Source of the DNA: Eubacteriaceae bacterium CHKCI004
GTDB lineage: Bacteria > Bacillota > Clostridia > Lachnospirales > Lachnospiraceae
DNA length: 64,000 nt
Assembly: GCA_900016875.1 (NCBI GenBank)
Contig: FCNR01000030.1
Coordinates: forward strand, 41,478 to 105,477
Direction of reading: 5' to 3'
A model generated the notes under the pieces. The model was not told the origin of the DNA and did no database searches. It saw only the letters and a list, made by a program, of their open reading frames with translations. The position numbers and the translations under genes are program-made. The first letter of the stretch is position 1, and every line of letters begins with the position of its first letter. Below are positions 1-7,822 of the stretch, one piece after another.

Positions 1-874
1 GTCCGTTAATGCCGGAATTCTGGCTGCTGATCAGCGCCAGAGCCGCCACGAAAACCATCCAGATTCTTCCCGGTCCGCCCAGCAGATTCTCTCCGTAAAG
101 CATATGCGGCGCAGCGGAATCCGCCAGTTCCGCCCACGGTGTATAGTTGTGAAATCCCAGCACAAGGATGGACTGTACGAGGCAGATGAGCCCCAGCCCC
201 AGAAACATGCCGAGGGGGACATTTCTTTTGGCGTTTTTTACTTCTTTTGAGACCGGAATCACGTACTCCGCGCCGATAAAAAGCCAGAATGCCACTGCTG
301 TCATGGAAACGACAGTCGGCACGTCGAGAGTCATGTTCATGGGCTGGCTGACCTTTTCTCCCGTACCAAGCCCAAGGGCTCCGATGATTCCCAAAATCAC
401 CATGGACGCAACCATAAGATAGGTTACCACATCCTGCACCTTGGCAAACATGTCCACACCGTTTAAATTGGCGATCAGGAGCACCACCGTCACAATAAAT
501 GTATAGGTGATCGTAGGTATGGGAAGAGGGATCACCTCTCCCAGGGCATAGGCAAAAATAGAGGCTTCCACGCCGCAGGATAATACGTTGCAGAAAAGAT
601 ATCCTCCCACCATGGATATCAAGGTGGGAAAAGGTCCCAGAGCCGCAAGAGTGTACTGCGCCAGCCCGCCTGTGGTGTTAGGCATAAGTGCGTTTAATTC
701 CGACAGAGAAGCAATCGTCGTCATATTGAGCAGACAGGCGATCACCATGGCAAGAATAAAAATAACGCCGACAGTTCCCGCGCCCTGTCCGAGGGAAACA
801 AGACAGCTTGTGGCAATAACCAGTCCCACCGATACCGAAATGACGCTTCCCAGTCCCAGTTTTTTTTCTTCCAT
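1..874 (-). CDS. APC-superfamily amino acid/amine permease, C-terminus beyond window edge
   Basis: This is an open frame of 291 visible codons with no stop before the window boundary, so only the N-terminal part is seen. It encodes a very hydrophobic protein beginning MEEKKLGLGSV, with about seven membrane segments and the glycine-rich first helix (GLVIATSC) typical of the amino acid-polyamine-organocation family. The start is fixed by GGAAGGAG eight bases upstream of the ATG. It is the last visible gene of a minus-strand run (OCD-fold enzyme, AraC, PII, permease), which suggests it imports the amine or amino acid oxidised by the enzymes encoded at 2.2-6.9 kb. The family call is firm; the substrate is unknown. 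Confidence 0.85.
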   Translation of the reverse strand, partial: MEEKKLGLGSVISVSVGLVIATSCLVSLGQGAGTVGVIFILAMVIACLLNMTTIASLSELNALMPNTTGGLAQYTLAALGPFPTLISMVGGYLFCNVLSCGVEASIFAYALGEVIPLPIPTITYTFIVTVVLLIANLNGVDMFAKVQDVVTYLMVASMVILGIIGALGLGTGEKVSQPMNMTLDVPTVVSMTAVAFWLFIGAEYVIPVSKEVKNAKRNVPLGMFLGLGLICLVQSILVLGFHNYTPWAELADSAAPHMLYGENLLGGPGRIWMVFVAALALISSQNSGING

Positions 875-955
875 ATGTTTCACTCCTTCCAACAGGGAGA
901 GGCGGCGCCTTTGCAGAAATGACGCGCTTTGCGCCGCATTGTCTCCGCTGATCCC

Positions 956-1306
956 TTACAGGGCGTCCACGCCCTCATCGCCGGTTCTCACCCGGATCAC
1001 ATTGTCAATTTTGTAAACAAAGATTTTTCCATCGCCGATATGCCCGGTATAAAGCTCCTGCTTTACAAGTTCCACAATCTCGTCCACTTTTTCTGTTTCC
1101 ACCACAATGGTAATCTGTTGTTTCGGCAAAAGTTCCATCTCATAATCTTCTTCCACTTCATATTCTCTTGTCCCTTTCTCGATACCGCAGCCCAGAACCT
1201 GTGTCACTGTGATTCCCCGCACGCCGGCACGGCTTAAGGCAGCCTTTAAATTCGTAAACTTGGACATTCCTGTGATTATTTCAACTTTTGATAATCCACT
1301 GCTCAT
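956..1306 (-). CDS. PII-family nitrogen-type regulator (GlnB/GlnK-like)
   Basis: The 116-residue protein ends in the PII C-terminal signature TGHIGDGKIFVY followed by VIRVRTGDEG, and has ELLPKQQITIVV after the T-loop, as in GlnB/GlnK. The T-loop keeps the family length but reads EKGTREYEVEEDYEM, so the usual uridylylated tyrosine position appears to be a glutamate, with tyrosines one residue earlier and five residues later by eye. A start upstream at 1372 is possible in frame, but AGGAGGAG just before the ATG at 1306 decides for the shorter form. PII proteins bind ATP/ADP and 2-oxoglutarate and control transporters or enzymes by T-loop contact. Here the neighbour is an APC permease, not AmtB, so control of that permease is a reasonable inference. 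Confidence 0.88.
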   Translation of the reverse strand: MSSGLSKVEIITGMSKFTNLKAALSRAGVRGITVTQVLGCGIEKGTREYEVEEDYEMELLPKQQITIVVETEKVDEIVELVKQELYTGHIGDGKIFVYKIDNVIRVRTGDEGVDAL

Positions 1307-1391
1307 GGTAAACTCCTCCTGTTTTTGTTTTTTATTCATTGTCATCATGTAAATTGTTGTAATATCAGGCATTATTATTTGATAAATCTAT

Positions 1392-2213
1392 TTATTCCAG
1401 CATAGCCGGCGGCGTCTTTGCGGTAATTTCCCGGTAGACCTTTGGCGTTACCCCGGCAAAACGCCTGAATTCACGTATCATATGCGCCTGATCGTAATAT
1501 CCGCACTCCAGGGCGATCTCTTCGTAACTTTTATCCGCTTTATAATTAATCTTATGCAGTACGTTTTGAAAGCGAATAAATTTTTCAAAAGTTTTCGGCG
1601 CAACTCCGTGAACTCTCTCAAAACTCCTTCGTATGTAACAGGCGGAATAGCCGGTTTCTTCCACAAGGGTATCCATCGGCACATTTCCTCCGCTGGCATA
1701 GATTCTGGCGCGAACGTACCTCTCCAGCCTGCTCCATCCCTGCTCTTTTTTTTCCCCGTCCAGACGCTTCTCATAGCTTTCCAGAAAAAATCGCGCCTGT
1801 TCCTCCAGATTGTGCGCTTCCATAATCTGTTCTGCTAGATTATCTCCATAAGCGTTTCCGGATATCTCGATATCCGCATTGACCAGCTCTTTGGCTGAGA
1901 GTCCTTCGGGCAAAAAACACTGTCCCGGCAGAAAACGTACTCCAAAATACCGGCCGTCTGTTTCCAGCGGCCATTCTTTCGCCTGCAGTACCGTTCCCCC
2001 GATAAACGACCGAAGCTGATTTCCTTTTTTCTCGAACAGAAGATCCACGCTTCCGTCGGGAACTGCCTGCAGCACATCCGCAGCCTCTTTCAATGAAAAT
2101 GTATAAAATTGTGCGATGCCAAGGGATTGCTGCAGTATTTTCCTGAAATTATCTGTTCGCAGCGCCATGTACGGCTGCCCCGGCCTGATTTCATATTGAT
2201 TTTGCATCCTCAT
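1392..2213 (-). CDS. AraC-family transcriptional regulator
   Basis: The 273-residue protein has a C-terminal AraC/XylS double helix-turn-helix at about 165-265. The visible anchors are the helix VRARIYASGGNVPMDTLVEE, the first recognition segment with GYSACYIRRSFERVHG, and the second motif EIALECGYYDQAHMIREFRRFAGVTPKVYR. The N-terminal 140 residues look like a small cupin-like ligand-sensing domain. The start may be the ATG at 2213 or 2207; neither has a strong ribosome site, and translation is probably coupled to the upstream OCD-fold gene, which ends 41 bp away. Position inside the catabolic island suggests local control of the oxidase genes, with the amine substrate as candidate effector (inference). 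Confidence 0.88.
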   Translation of the reverse strand: MRMQNQYEIRPGQPYMALRTDNFRKILQQSLGIAQFYTFSLKEAADVLQAVPDGSVDLLFEKKGNQLRSFIGGTVLQAKEWPLETDGRYFGVRFLPGQCFLPEGLSAKELVNADIEISGNAYGDNLAEQIMEAHNLEEQARFFLESYEKRLDGEKKEQGWSRLERYVRARIYASGGNVPMDTLVEETGYSACYIRRSFERVHGVAPKTFEKFIRFQNVLHKINYKADKSYEEIALECGYYDQAHMIREFRRFAGVTPKVYREITAKTPPAMLE

Positions 2214-2254
2214 AAACTATACCGACGGCCGTGCTGCCTGATACATCCTCTGTC

Positions 2255-3373
2255 TCATGCCATATCCGGCATGTCCCAGAGTGGCAGTTCTGTGCCGATT
2301 CCTTTCTGCAATGCATTTTTGTAGACTGTCTCTCCCCAGGCGATATCTTCCACCGGCATTCCTCCCACAGAATACACGATAATATCATCTTCTGACTGCC
2401 GGCCCGGATGTTTTCCGGCTATAATATCCGCGATATCTATAATGTCTTCTTTTTGTATTTTCCCTTCGTGGAGCAGATCTGTAAACTTGGATCCGATGAT
2501 ACCTACCAGTTCATAACTGGGATACGGAAATTCTTCCGCCCAGGCCTCGTACAGTTTGTAATTGTCCACCACGAGTCTGCACTGTCCGGTGAGAAAGGAC
2601 TCGTCGAATCGTCCGGCGGACGGCATACAGATGAAAGCGCCTTTTTTCACCCATTCTCCGTTGATATAAGGATACTCTGCTTCCTTTGTGCCGGCCGTCG
2701 TCGTCATGATGATAATGTCGCTGTCCCTCACTGCTTCCTCTATGGTATCGCAGTTCTCAATCTCTTTAACGCCGGGGCATTCCTTCTTCACATAGTCCTC
2801 AAACGCGACCAGTGATTTTGCACCTCTTCCTTTTACCTTCACCTTTTGTACGGAAGGACAGGCACAGACGACAGCGTTCAGCGAAGTTCTTCCCATGATT
2901 CCCGGCCCTACCACAGCCGCTGTCTTCGCGTTCTTTGGCGCCAGATATCTGGCGCCCACGCCGGGAACCGCTCCCGTCCGGTAAGCGCTCACCAGATTAG
3001 CGGACATAAGAGCCAGCGGAGCGCCGGTATCCTTATCGTTCAGCATCATCATCAGAATAGAACGAGGCAGTCCTTTCTTTTTATTTTCCACGTTGGAGCC
3101 GTACCATTTCATTCCCGCCATCTGGTATCTGCCTCCAAGATATGCCGGCATCGCCATGAATCGGCGGTCGTCAGCATTCTTTGGCATCCCCGGAAACGCC
3201 GGATGATCCGGAAACATGATCTGGGTTCCATGGGAATTATGGTTCATGCCGCCCATCACATAATCTCCTTTATTCAGTGTGAGCAGCATATCTTCCATCA
3301 CATCCACACATCGTGACATGTCCTTTACGCCCGCTTTTATCATGTCAGGCTCGCTCAAATATAAAAATTTCAT
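2255..3373 (-). CDS. Ornithine cyclodeaminase/mu-crystallin family protein (tyramine oxidase subunit B-like)
   Basis: The 372-residue protein has the family layout: an N-terminal substrate/dimer domain with conserved GGMNHNSHG and MKWYGSN stretches, then a Rossmann NAD(P) domain with VVGPGIMGRTSL at about 155-165 and DSDIIIMTTTAG. Classical members interconvert ornithine and proline or reduce imino acids. Close Clostridial relatives are, as I recall, named tyramine oxidase subunit B in databases, a name I cannot test here. The start is supported by GAAGGAG seven bases upstream. A promoter and hairpin lie between this gene and the upstream oxidase genes, so it may be expressed separately. The fold is certain; the reaction is not. 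Confidence 0.82.
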   Translation of the reverse strand: MKFLYLSEPDMIKAGVKDMSRCVDVMEDMLLTLNKGDYVMGGMNHNSHGTQIMFPDHPAFPGMPKNADDRRFMAMPAYLGGRYQMAGMKWYGSNVENKKKGLPRSILMMMLNDKDTGAPLALMSANLVSAYRTGAVPGVGARYLAPKNAKTAAVVGPGIMGRTSLNAVVCACPSVQKVKVKGRGAKSLVAFEDYVKKECPGVKEIENCDTIEEAVRDSDIIIMTTTAGTKEAEYPYINGEWVKKGAFICMPSAGRFDESFLTGQCRLVVDNYKLYEAWAEEFPYPSYELVGIIGSKFTDLLHEGKIQKEDIIDIADIIAGKHPGRQSEDDIIVYSVGGMPVEDIAWGETVYKNALQKGIGTELPLWDMPDMA

Positions 3374-3410
3374 GTTTTTCTCCTTCCCGGAAGGACGGCG
3401 ATTCTTTTAT

Positions 3411-3450
3411 CCAAAAGAAAAATGGCGCCAGAACTTCTTCTGACACCATT
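3411..3450 (-). terminator. Intrinsic terminator or attenuator between the oxidase genes and the OCD-fold gene
   Basis: On the minus strand a 12-bp stem (two G-U pairs, 3422-3433 with 3438-3449) closes a GAAG loop and is followed by TTTTCTTTT. It can end transcripts from the FAD oxidoreductase gene. It also lies just downstream of the candidate start site of the OCD-gene promoter (3460-3488), so it could act as a leader attenuator for the downstream genes. Confidence 0.75.
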
Positions 3451-3459
3451 GCCGTACTA

Positions 3460-3488
3460 ACCATATCACATTATATTGTATTTGTAAA
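3460..3488 (-). promoter_or_regulatory. Candidate sigma-A promoter for the OCD-fold/AraC/PII/permease genes
   Basis: The minus strand reads TTTACA, 17 bp, TATGGT. The -10 matches the consensus at only four positions. The predicted start falls about 7 bp before the hairpin at 3422-3449. Confidence 0.4.
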
Positions 3489-3499
3489 GAAATATATAG

Positions 3500-4627
3500 T
3501 TATATAACAGGGCGGAACCGGTCATACCGGAAAGCAGACAGGTCCAGAGATGTTTTTTCTCCCGCCGCCATCTGCGCCAGCAGATACCCTGTTACCGGCG
3601 CGATGCCGAATCCATGTCCGGTAAACGCGCAGGCTAGTATCATTCCCGGCGCCTCCTCCACCGGACTGATAACCGGCACGCCATCGATACAGACGTCCTC
3701 ATATCCCGCCCAGGTCCGCACGATCTTGGCGCGTGCCAGCTTCGGAATATATCTGAGGATACCCCGGCAGGTGCAGGAAGCGGTGACGCTGGAGACAGCC
3801 ATATGCCCGCTGTCTCTGTTTACCTGCTCAAAACCAGATTCTCCTCCGAAAACAAAAGATCCGTGTTTTGTCTGATGTCCATAAAAGTCTGCACCGGCCG
3901 TGCCGAGCATCTGCGCAAACATGGGCGGCTGCGCTTCTGTGACCAGCGCCTCGATCAAAACATTGCTCATGGGAATATCAATGCCGACTGTTGCGGCGAT
4001 GTCCCGGCTCTCATAACCAGCCGCCAGAATTATCTTGTCTCCTTCATAAATATTATGTTTCGTGACAACCTGCCTTGCCTTCCCTTTTATTTTCCGAATA
4101 CCCCGCACCTCTTCTCCCGTTATAAATCGGGCTCCCAGCTCCCTGGCCCGCATATAATAGCCGAGAGTCGCCTTTAAGGGGTTTGCATGTCCGTCCGTCG
4201 GGCAGAAACTGGCGCCTACGACCTCGCCGGAAAGATATGGATTCATCCGGCGCACCTCTTCCCCGTCAAGCATCCGCACGTCAAGGCCGCAGGAGGAGGC
4301 TTTTTTTGTCAGGCCCTGAAGAATATTCAGATGCTCTTCTGTTTTCCCCAGCCGGAGATTACCCTCCTGGCAGTATTCCACATCCACTCCCAGTTCCTCA
4401 GACAACCCCGGCCACATGTGCTTCACCGCATACATAGCAAGAGGCAGTTCCCTCACGTCCCGTCCGGATTGACGGACGCCGCCGCCGTTTCTTCCGGAAC
4501 CGCCGTTTCCAATATGGCAGCTCTTTTCCAGTACAATGACGGAAAGTCCTTTTTTTCTCAGATAATAGGCTGCGGCGCAGCCGATAATCCCTCCGCCTAT
4601 AATAATCACGTCAGAATAATCATGCAT
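3500..4627 (-). CDS. FAD-dependent amino acid/amine oxidoreductase (DadA/HcnC/sarcosine oxidase beta type)
   Basis: The 375-residue protein begins with a dinucleotide-binding motif (VIIIGGGIIGCAAAYYL at about 7-23) and has the RNGGGVRQSGRD segment of the DAO-family FAD enzymes; the C-terminal GHGFGIAPVTG is the second FAD contact. Such proteins oxidise the C-N bond of glycine, sarcosine, D-amino acids, opines or hydroxyproline and pass electrons to partner subunits. The start at 4627 follows GGAGGGGAAGAGG and overlaps the upstream [2Fe-2S] gene by 8 bp, so the two are translationally coupled; a frame extension to 4759 lies inside that gene and is rejected. With the three genes upstream it forms an HcnABC/opine oxidase-like complex. 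The substrate is unknown. Confidence 0.87.
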   Translation of the reverse strand: MHDYSDVIIIGGGIIGCAAAYYLRKKGLSVIVLEKSCHIGNGGSGRNGGGVRQSGRDVRELPLAMYAVKHMWPGLSEELGVDVEYCQEGNLRLGKTEEHLNILQGLTKKASSCGLDVRMLDGEEVRRMNPYLSGEVVGASFCPTDGHANPLKATLGYYMRARELGARFITGEEVRGIRKIKGKARQVVTKHNIYEGDKIILAAGYESRDIAATVGIDIPMSNVLIEALVTEAQPPMFAQMLGTAGADFYGHQTKHGSFVFGGESGFEQVNRDSGHMAVSSVTASCTCRGILRYIPKLARAKIVRTWAGYEDVCIDGVPVISPVEEAPGMILACAFTGHGFGIAPVTGYLLAQMAAGEKTSLDLSAFRYDRFRPVI

Positions 4628-4943
4628 CCTCTTCCCCTCCTTCCCGGGCGAGCACCCACATTTCCACAGGACGCATGGGCGCTCTGGCGGTGGCAGGCTC
4701 CAGCGTATCAGGCGGCACCTGCAGCTCTTTTGCCACAATCTGCCGCACCATTCCGCCACAGGTCTGCCCCTGACACAGCCCCATGCCGGTCCGCAGAAAA
4801 CGGCGGATTTCCGTCAGAGTAAACATTCCCGCGTGAACAGCACGGCGAATTTCTCCTTTCGTAATCTCCTCACAGCGGCAGATGATCCTGTCATCATCAG
4901 GTTCCGGAACAAACATACCCGGATCCTTTGTTCTGTCTGTCAT
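4620..4943 (-). CDS. BFD-like [2Fe-2S]-binding subunit
   Basis: The 107-residue protein carries the four-cysteine pattern of bacterioferritin-associated-ferredoxin-like domains, CRC at about 22-24 and CQGQTC at about 57-62. In opine, hydroxyproline and cyanide-forming glycine dehydrogenases this domain is either a small subunit or fused to the alpha subunit, where it shuttles electrons between flavins. It starts 3 bp after the stop of the large NAD/FAD subunit, with GGAGG inside the upstream gene, and overlaps the FAD oxidoreductase gene by 8 bp. Its role is electron transfer within the complex, presumably in the cytoplasm. Confidence 0.85.
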   Translation of the reverse strand: MTDRTKDPGMFVPEPDDDRIICRCEEITKGEIRRAVHAGMFTLTEIRRFLRTGMGLCQGQTCGGMVRQIVAKELQVPPDTLEPATARAPMRPVEMWVLAREGGEEDA

Positions 4944-4946
4944 CTC

Positions 4947-6527
4947 TCATACCTCCTTCCGGTAAAAGCGCACCCGCATGGCCATATCTCCCGGTATTTT
5001 CAGCGTGACAAGGTTCGTCTTATCAAAAGCCCCGGATGTTTTTACCTGTACAACCTCCGCCTCACAGAGCGGTTCCCCTCTTCTGCCAAGGCCGGTTCCT
5101 TTCTCTCCTTTTTCCGGAAGAGGAAGGAATTCATACGGTATAGTCACCGCCGCAAAACCCGGCGCGTAATTCTCCTCCAGAAGAAAGACGGCCTGCCCGG
5201 AACAGGAAGCCACACAGAGACCGCAGCCAACGCATTTCTTTGTGTCGTCCACCTGCGGAAGGGCGGTGATATCGTCTCCCACCCGAATACAATGGTGCGG
5301 ACAGGCGTCCTGACAGGGATTGCATGGAATATTCTGTGTACATTCCATCACCGGATGAATGCCGACAGAGCGGCGCACTCCCGGAAATCGACCGATTTCT
5401 TCGTCACCCACATACCCTTCCTTAAGCAAATGTTCAGACAGCGGGATGCCTTCTTCCGTTGTCATGAGCTTCCGCCCCTTATTTTGCGGCGCAAACATGC
5501 CGCGGCGCAGGCTCATGAGCGCTTTTTTCTGACAGCTGATGGCTTCCCTGCATTTTTTTTCGTCCATAAATCCTAGATACGCGGCTGCGGCAAGTCCGGC
5601 GATTCTCCCTTCGATCATTGCGGAACTGGCCTCCTCAATGCCTGACACATCGCCCACCGCATAGATACCCGGCACAGAGGTTGCGCCATTTTCGTCACAC
5701 AGGGGCGTGGTTCCGTCGTGTCCCGCCCGTTCGTCCATGACACAGCCTGCCATCTTGAGAAGCTGCGCCATCGGAGACAATCCCACTGCCAGGCAGATGG
5801 TATCCACATCAAAATGTTTCTCTGTCCCCGGAACAAATGCAAAATTCTCATCAACCCGGGCGATGGTGACTCCGGTCACATGATCCGTCCCCTCCGCTTT
5901 CACAATGGTATGAGACAGATAAAATGGCACGCCGGTTCTCGCCACCTTAGCTGCGTGTACGCCGTAACCGCCCACGGTCGGCGCGGCATCTGCGAGCGCC
6001 GTCACTTCGCAGCCTGCCTGCAGAAGCTGATAACTGACGACCAGCCCCACATTTCCTGTGCCAAGCATCAGCACCTTCCTGCCCGGCCGGATCCCGTGGA
6101 GATTCATCATCGTCTGCGCTGCCCCTGCTCCAATGACTCCCGGCAGCGTCCATCCCTCAAAATGCACCATTTTTTCAGCAGCGCCCGTGGCTACGATAAC
6201 AGAGTCTCCTTTAAAATGCTCCATGGCTCCGCCGATTTTGACAACGACTTCTTTTTCCATGTACAGACCGGTCACAACAGCATTCAGTTTCACCTCGACT
6301 CCCGCCCGGCCGGCTTCTTCCAGAAGCTGCTGTCCAATACGGAATCCCCGGACTTTTGCTTTATGTTCTTTTGAGCCGAAAAATTTATGAATCTGCTTGA
6401 AAAGCTGTCCGCCCGGCTTTTCATTTTCATCAAATACAATGACGGACATTCCCTGCTCCGCCGCCTGGACAGCGGCAGATAATCCGGCGGGACCTGCGCC
6501 GATAACGATCACATCATAACGTTTCAT
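4947..6527 (-). CDS. NAD(P)/FAD-dependent oxidoreductase with C-terminal 4Fe-4S ferredoxin domain (HcnB/OoxA-like alpha subunit)
   Basis: The 526-residue protein has an FAD motif GAGPAG at 10-15, a second dinucleotide motif GTGNVG at 156-161, and GIYAVGDVSG at 287-296, which places FAD in the pyridine nucleotide-disulphide oxidoreductase fold. After residue 395 it has eight to nine cysteines: C396, C402, C405, C409, C413, then C432, C435, C438, C442, a two-cluster ferredoxin arrangement. Typical HcnB or opine oxidase alpha subunits of about 460 residues lack this two-cluster ferredoxin, so the extra domain suggests that electrons go to a low-potential acceptor in an anaerobe. It is flanked at 3-5 bp by the other subunits, clearly one operon. 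Confidence 0.87.
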   Translation of the reverse strand: MKRYDVIVIGAGPAGLSAAVQAAEQGMSVIVFDENEKPGGQLFKQIHKFFGSKEHKAKVRGFRIGQQLLEEAGRAGVEVKLNAVVTGLYMEKEVVVKIGGAMEHFKGDSVIVATGAAEKMVHFEGWTLPGVIGAGAAQTMMNLHGIRPGRKVLMLGTGNVGLVVSYQLLQAGCEVTALADAAPTVGGYGVHAAKVARTGVPFYLSHTIVKAEGTDHVTGVTIARVDENFAFVPGTEKHFDVDTICLAVGLSPMAQLLKMAGCVMDERAGHDGTTPLCDENGATSVPGIYAVGDVSGIEEASSAMIEGRIAGLAAAAYLGFMDEKKCREAISCQKKALMSLRRGMFAPQNKGRKLMTTEEGIPLSEHLLKEGYVGDEEIGRFPGVRRSVGIHPVMECTQNIPCNPCQDACPHHCIRVGDDITALPQVDDTKKCVGCGLCVASCSGQAVFLLEENYAPGFAAVTIPYEFLPLPEKGEKGTGLGRRGEPLCEAEVVQVKTSGAFDKTNLVTLKIPGDMAMRVRFYRKEV

Positions 6528-6531
6528 TGTC

Positions 6532-6864
6532 TCACTTCCCCTCTTTCTCCGGCGGACGGGCCGATATCCCGTACTGGGTCTCTACCCTCATTCCTTCCTT
6601 CAGCGGCGTAACGCAGGTCCGGACATTTGGCACACCGTCCACCACCATCACACAGTCTGTACAACGGCCGATGGCGCAGAAAATACCACGGGGTTCGTGT
6701 TTTTTTCTGGTATACCGGTGAATCTGCACGCCGGCCGCCTTCAGCGCCATGGCGACAGGCTCTCCTTCCCGGCCTTCCATCGTCTTTCCGTCATAAGTAA
6801 ATCTCACTTTTTTTGTTTCTTCTATTTCACCCAGAATAGGGTGCTCCCTGATTCTGTATTCCAT
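6532..6864 (-). CDS. HcnA-like [2Fe-2S] ferredoxin-type subunit
   Basis: The 110-residue protein holds the Fer2_4 pattern: FCAIGRCTDCVMVVDG at about 67-82 and a last cysteine in NVRTC. This is the small subunit (HcnA/OoxX type) of multi-subunit FAD amine/amino acid dehydrogenases. The ATG at 6864 is preferred because AAGGAGG stands five bases before it; an ATG at 6885 lacks a site. It is the first gene of the minus-strand operon and its stop lies 4 bp before the alpha-subunit start. Confidence 0.85.
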   Translation of the reverse strand: MEYRIREHPILGEIEETKKVRFTYDGKTMEGREGEPVAMALKAAGVQIHRYTRKKHEPRGIFCAIGRCTDCVMVVDGVPNVRTCVTPLKEGMRVETQYGISARPPEKEGK

Positions 6865-6895
6865 TTTGTCCTCCTTTTCTGTCATAGAATGAGGA

Positions 6896-6931
6896 AAGGA
6901 GTCTGCACTTTTTTGTACAGACTCCTTTGCC
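6896..6931 (-). promoter_or_regulatory. Leader hairpin upstream of the oxidase operon
   Basis: A 13-bp inverted repeat with a six-base loop lies about 25 bp upstream of the first ribosome site. On the minus strand all pairs form with one G-U. No uridine tract follows, so it is not a standard terminator on that strand; on the plus strand the tract is interrupted. It may stabilise the mRNA or be a protein-binding leader element. Confidence 0.45.
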
Positions 6932-6972
6932 TTACGCTTTTTTAATTTGTTCTTTCTGTCTTACACAGCCAT

Positions 6973-6981
6973 ATTTTAGCA
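6973..6981 (-). promoter_or_regulatory. Candidate extended -10 for the oxidase operon
   Basis: The minus strand reads TTGCTAAAAT, an extended -10 (TGC plus TAAAAT). No convincing -35 stands 16-18 bp upstream, which would fit an activator-dependent promoter. The 6865-7150 interval holds this element, the leader hairpin and the LUD promoter on the other strand. Confidence 0.3.
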
Positions 6982-7087
6982 AGAGTCATGCCATCTGTAT
7001 TGTAAAAAACGATACCAATGTACTGCCCCATTCATTTTGCATCATGATCCGGAATGTAAATAACATAACAGGCTGGTTTTTTCACTC

Positions 7088-7116
7088 TTTTCAAATACCT
7101 TCTTTCTGCGTATAAT
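7088..7116 (+). promoter_or_regulatory. Sigma-A promoter for the LUD gene
   Basis: TTTTCA, 17 bp, TATAAT. A second TATAAT lies 11 bp further downstream. The gene starts 35 bp after the -10. Confidence 0.65.
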
Positions 7117-7150
7117 TTAAATTATAATTATTCTTGAAGGAGGTATATTT

Positions 7151-7792
7151 ATGACACCAAAAGAAACTGCATATACCATTCAGGCTGAACGTGTGATTGG
7201 AGAAATGAAACGAAGAAACTTTGAAGCATTTTACTGTCCGACCAAAGAGGACGCTCTCAAAAAAGCCATCTCTCTCATTGAAAAGGGTTCTGTAGTCGGC
7301 AGCGGCGGCTCCGCCACTATAAAAGAGATTGGTCTTCTTGATTATGTAATGTCTCATCCGGAAGATTATACATATGTTGACAGATCTCTGGCTAAAAACG
7401 ATCAGGAAGCCAGAGAATATCATGCCAAAAATATTCTTTCCGACTATTATCTCATGAGCTCCAACGCATTTACCGCCGACGGCCAGCTCATTAATATTGA
7501 CGGCAACGGCAACCGTGTCAGCTGTCTCTGTTTCGGACCAAAGCATGTGATTATTGTAGTAAGCATGAACAAAATGTGCGCCGACGTGGAGGACGCTTAC
7601 CGGAGAATCCGTCAGGACGCCTGTCCGCCGAACGCCCTCCGTCTGAATCTTGATACCCCTTGCGCAAAGACCGGATACTGTGCGGAATGCACATCCACCT
7701 CTTCTATCTGTGCATCTTTTGTCACCACCCGTATGTCCCGCTATCCGGGCAGAATCAAAGTGATCCTCGTGGGAGAACCGCTGGGATTTTAA
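7151..7792 (+). CDS. LUD-domain protein (LutC/YkgG-like)
   Basis: The 213-residue protein has the LUD/DUF162 core with the GSGGSATIKEIGL phosphate-loop-like segment at about 50-62, YVDRSLAKNDQEAR, and a later IDGNGNRVS motif. The C-terminal third has a cysteine cluster (C174, C181, C184, C191 region) like that of the short Clostridial LUD proteins. Lactate-utilisation LutC/LutB proteins share this fold, but stand-alone versions are of unproven function. It begins after GAAGGAGG and is followed 30 bp later by a serine hydrolase gene in the same direction. Confidence 0.82.
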   Translation: MTPKETAYTIQAERVIGEMKRRNFEAFYCPTKEDALKKAISLIEKGSVVGSGGSATIKEIGLLDYVMSHPEDYTYVDRSLAKNDQEAREYHAKNILSDYYLMSSNAFTADGQLINIDGNGNRVSCLCFGPKHVIIVVSMNKMCADVEDAYRRIRQDACPPNALRLNLDTPCAKTGYCAECTSTSSICASFVTTRMSRYPGRIKVILVGEPLGF

Positions 7793-7822
7793 AATTATTA
7801 TTACAGGAAAAGAGGAATATCA

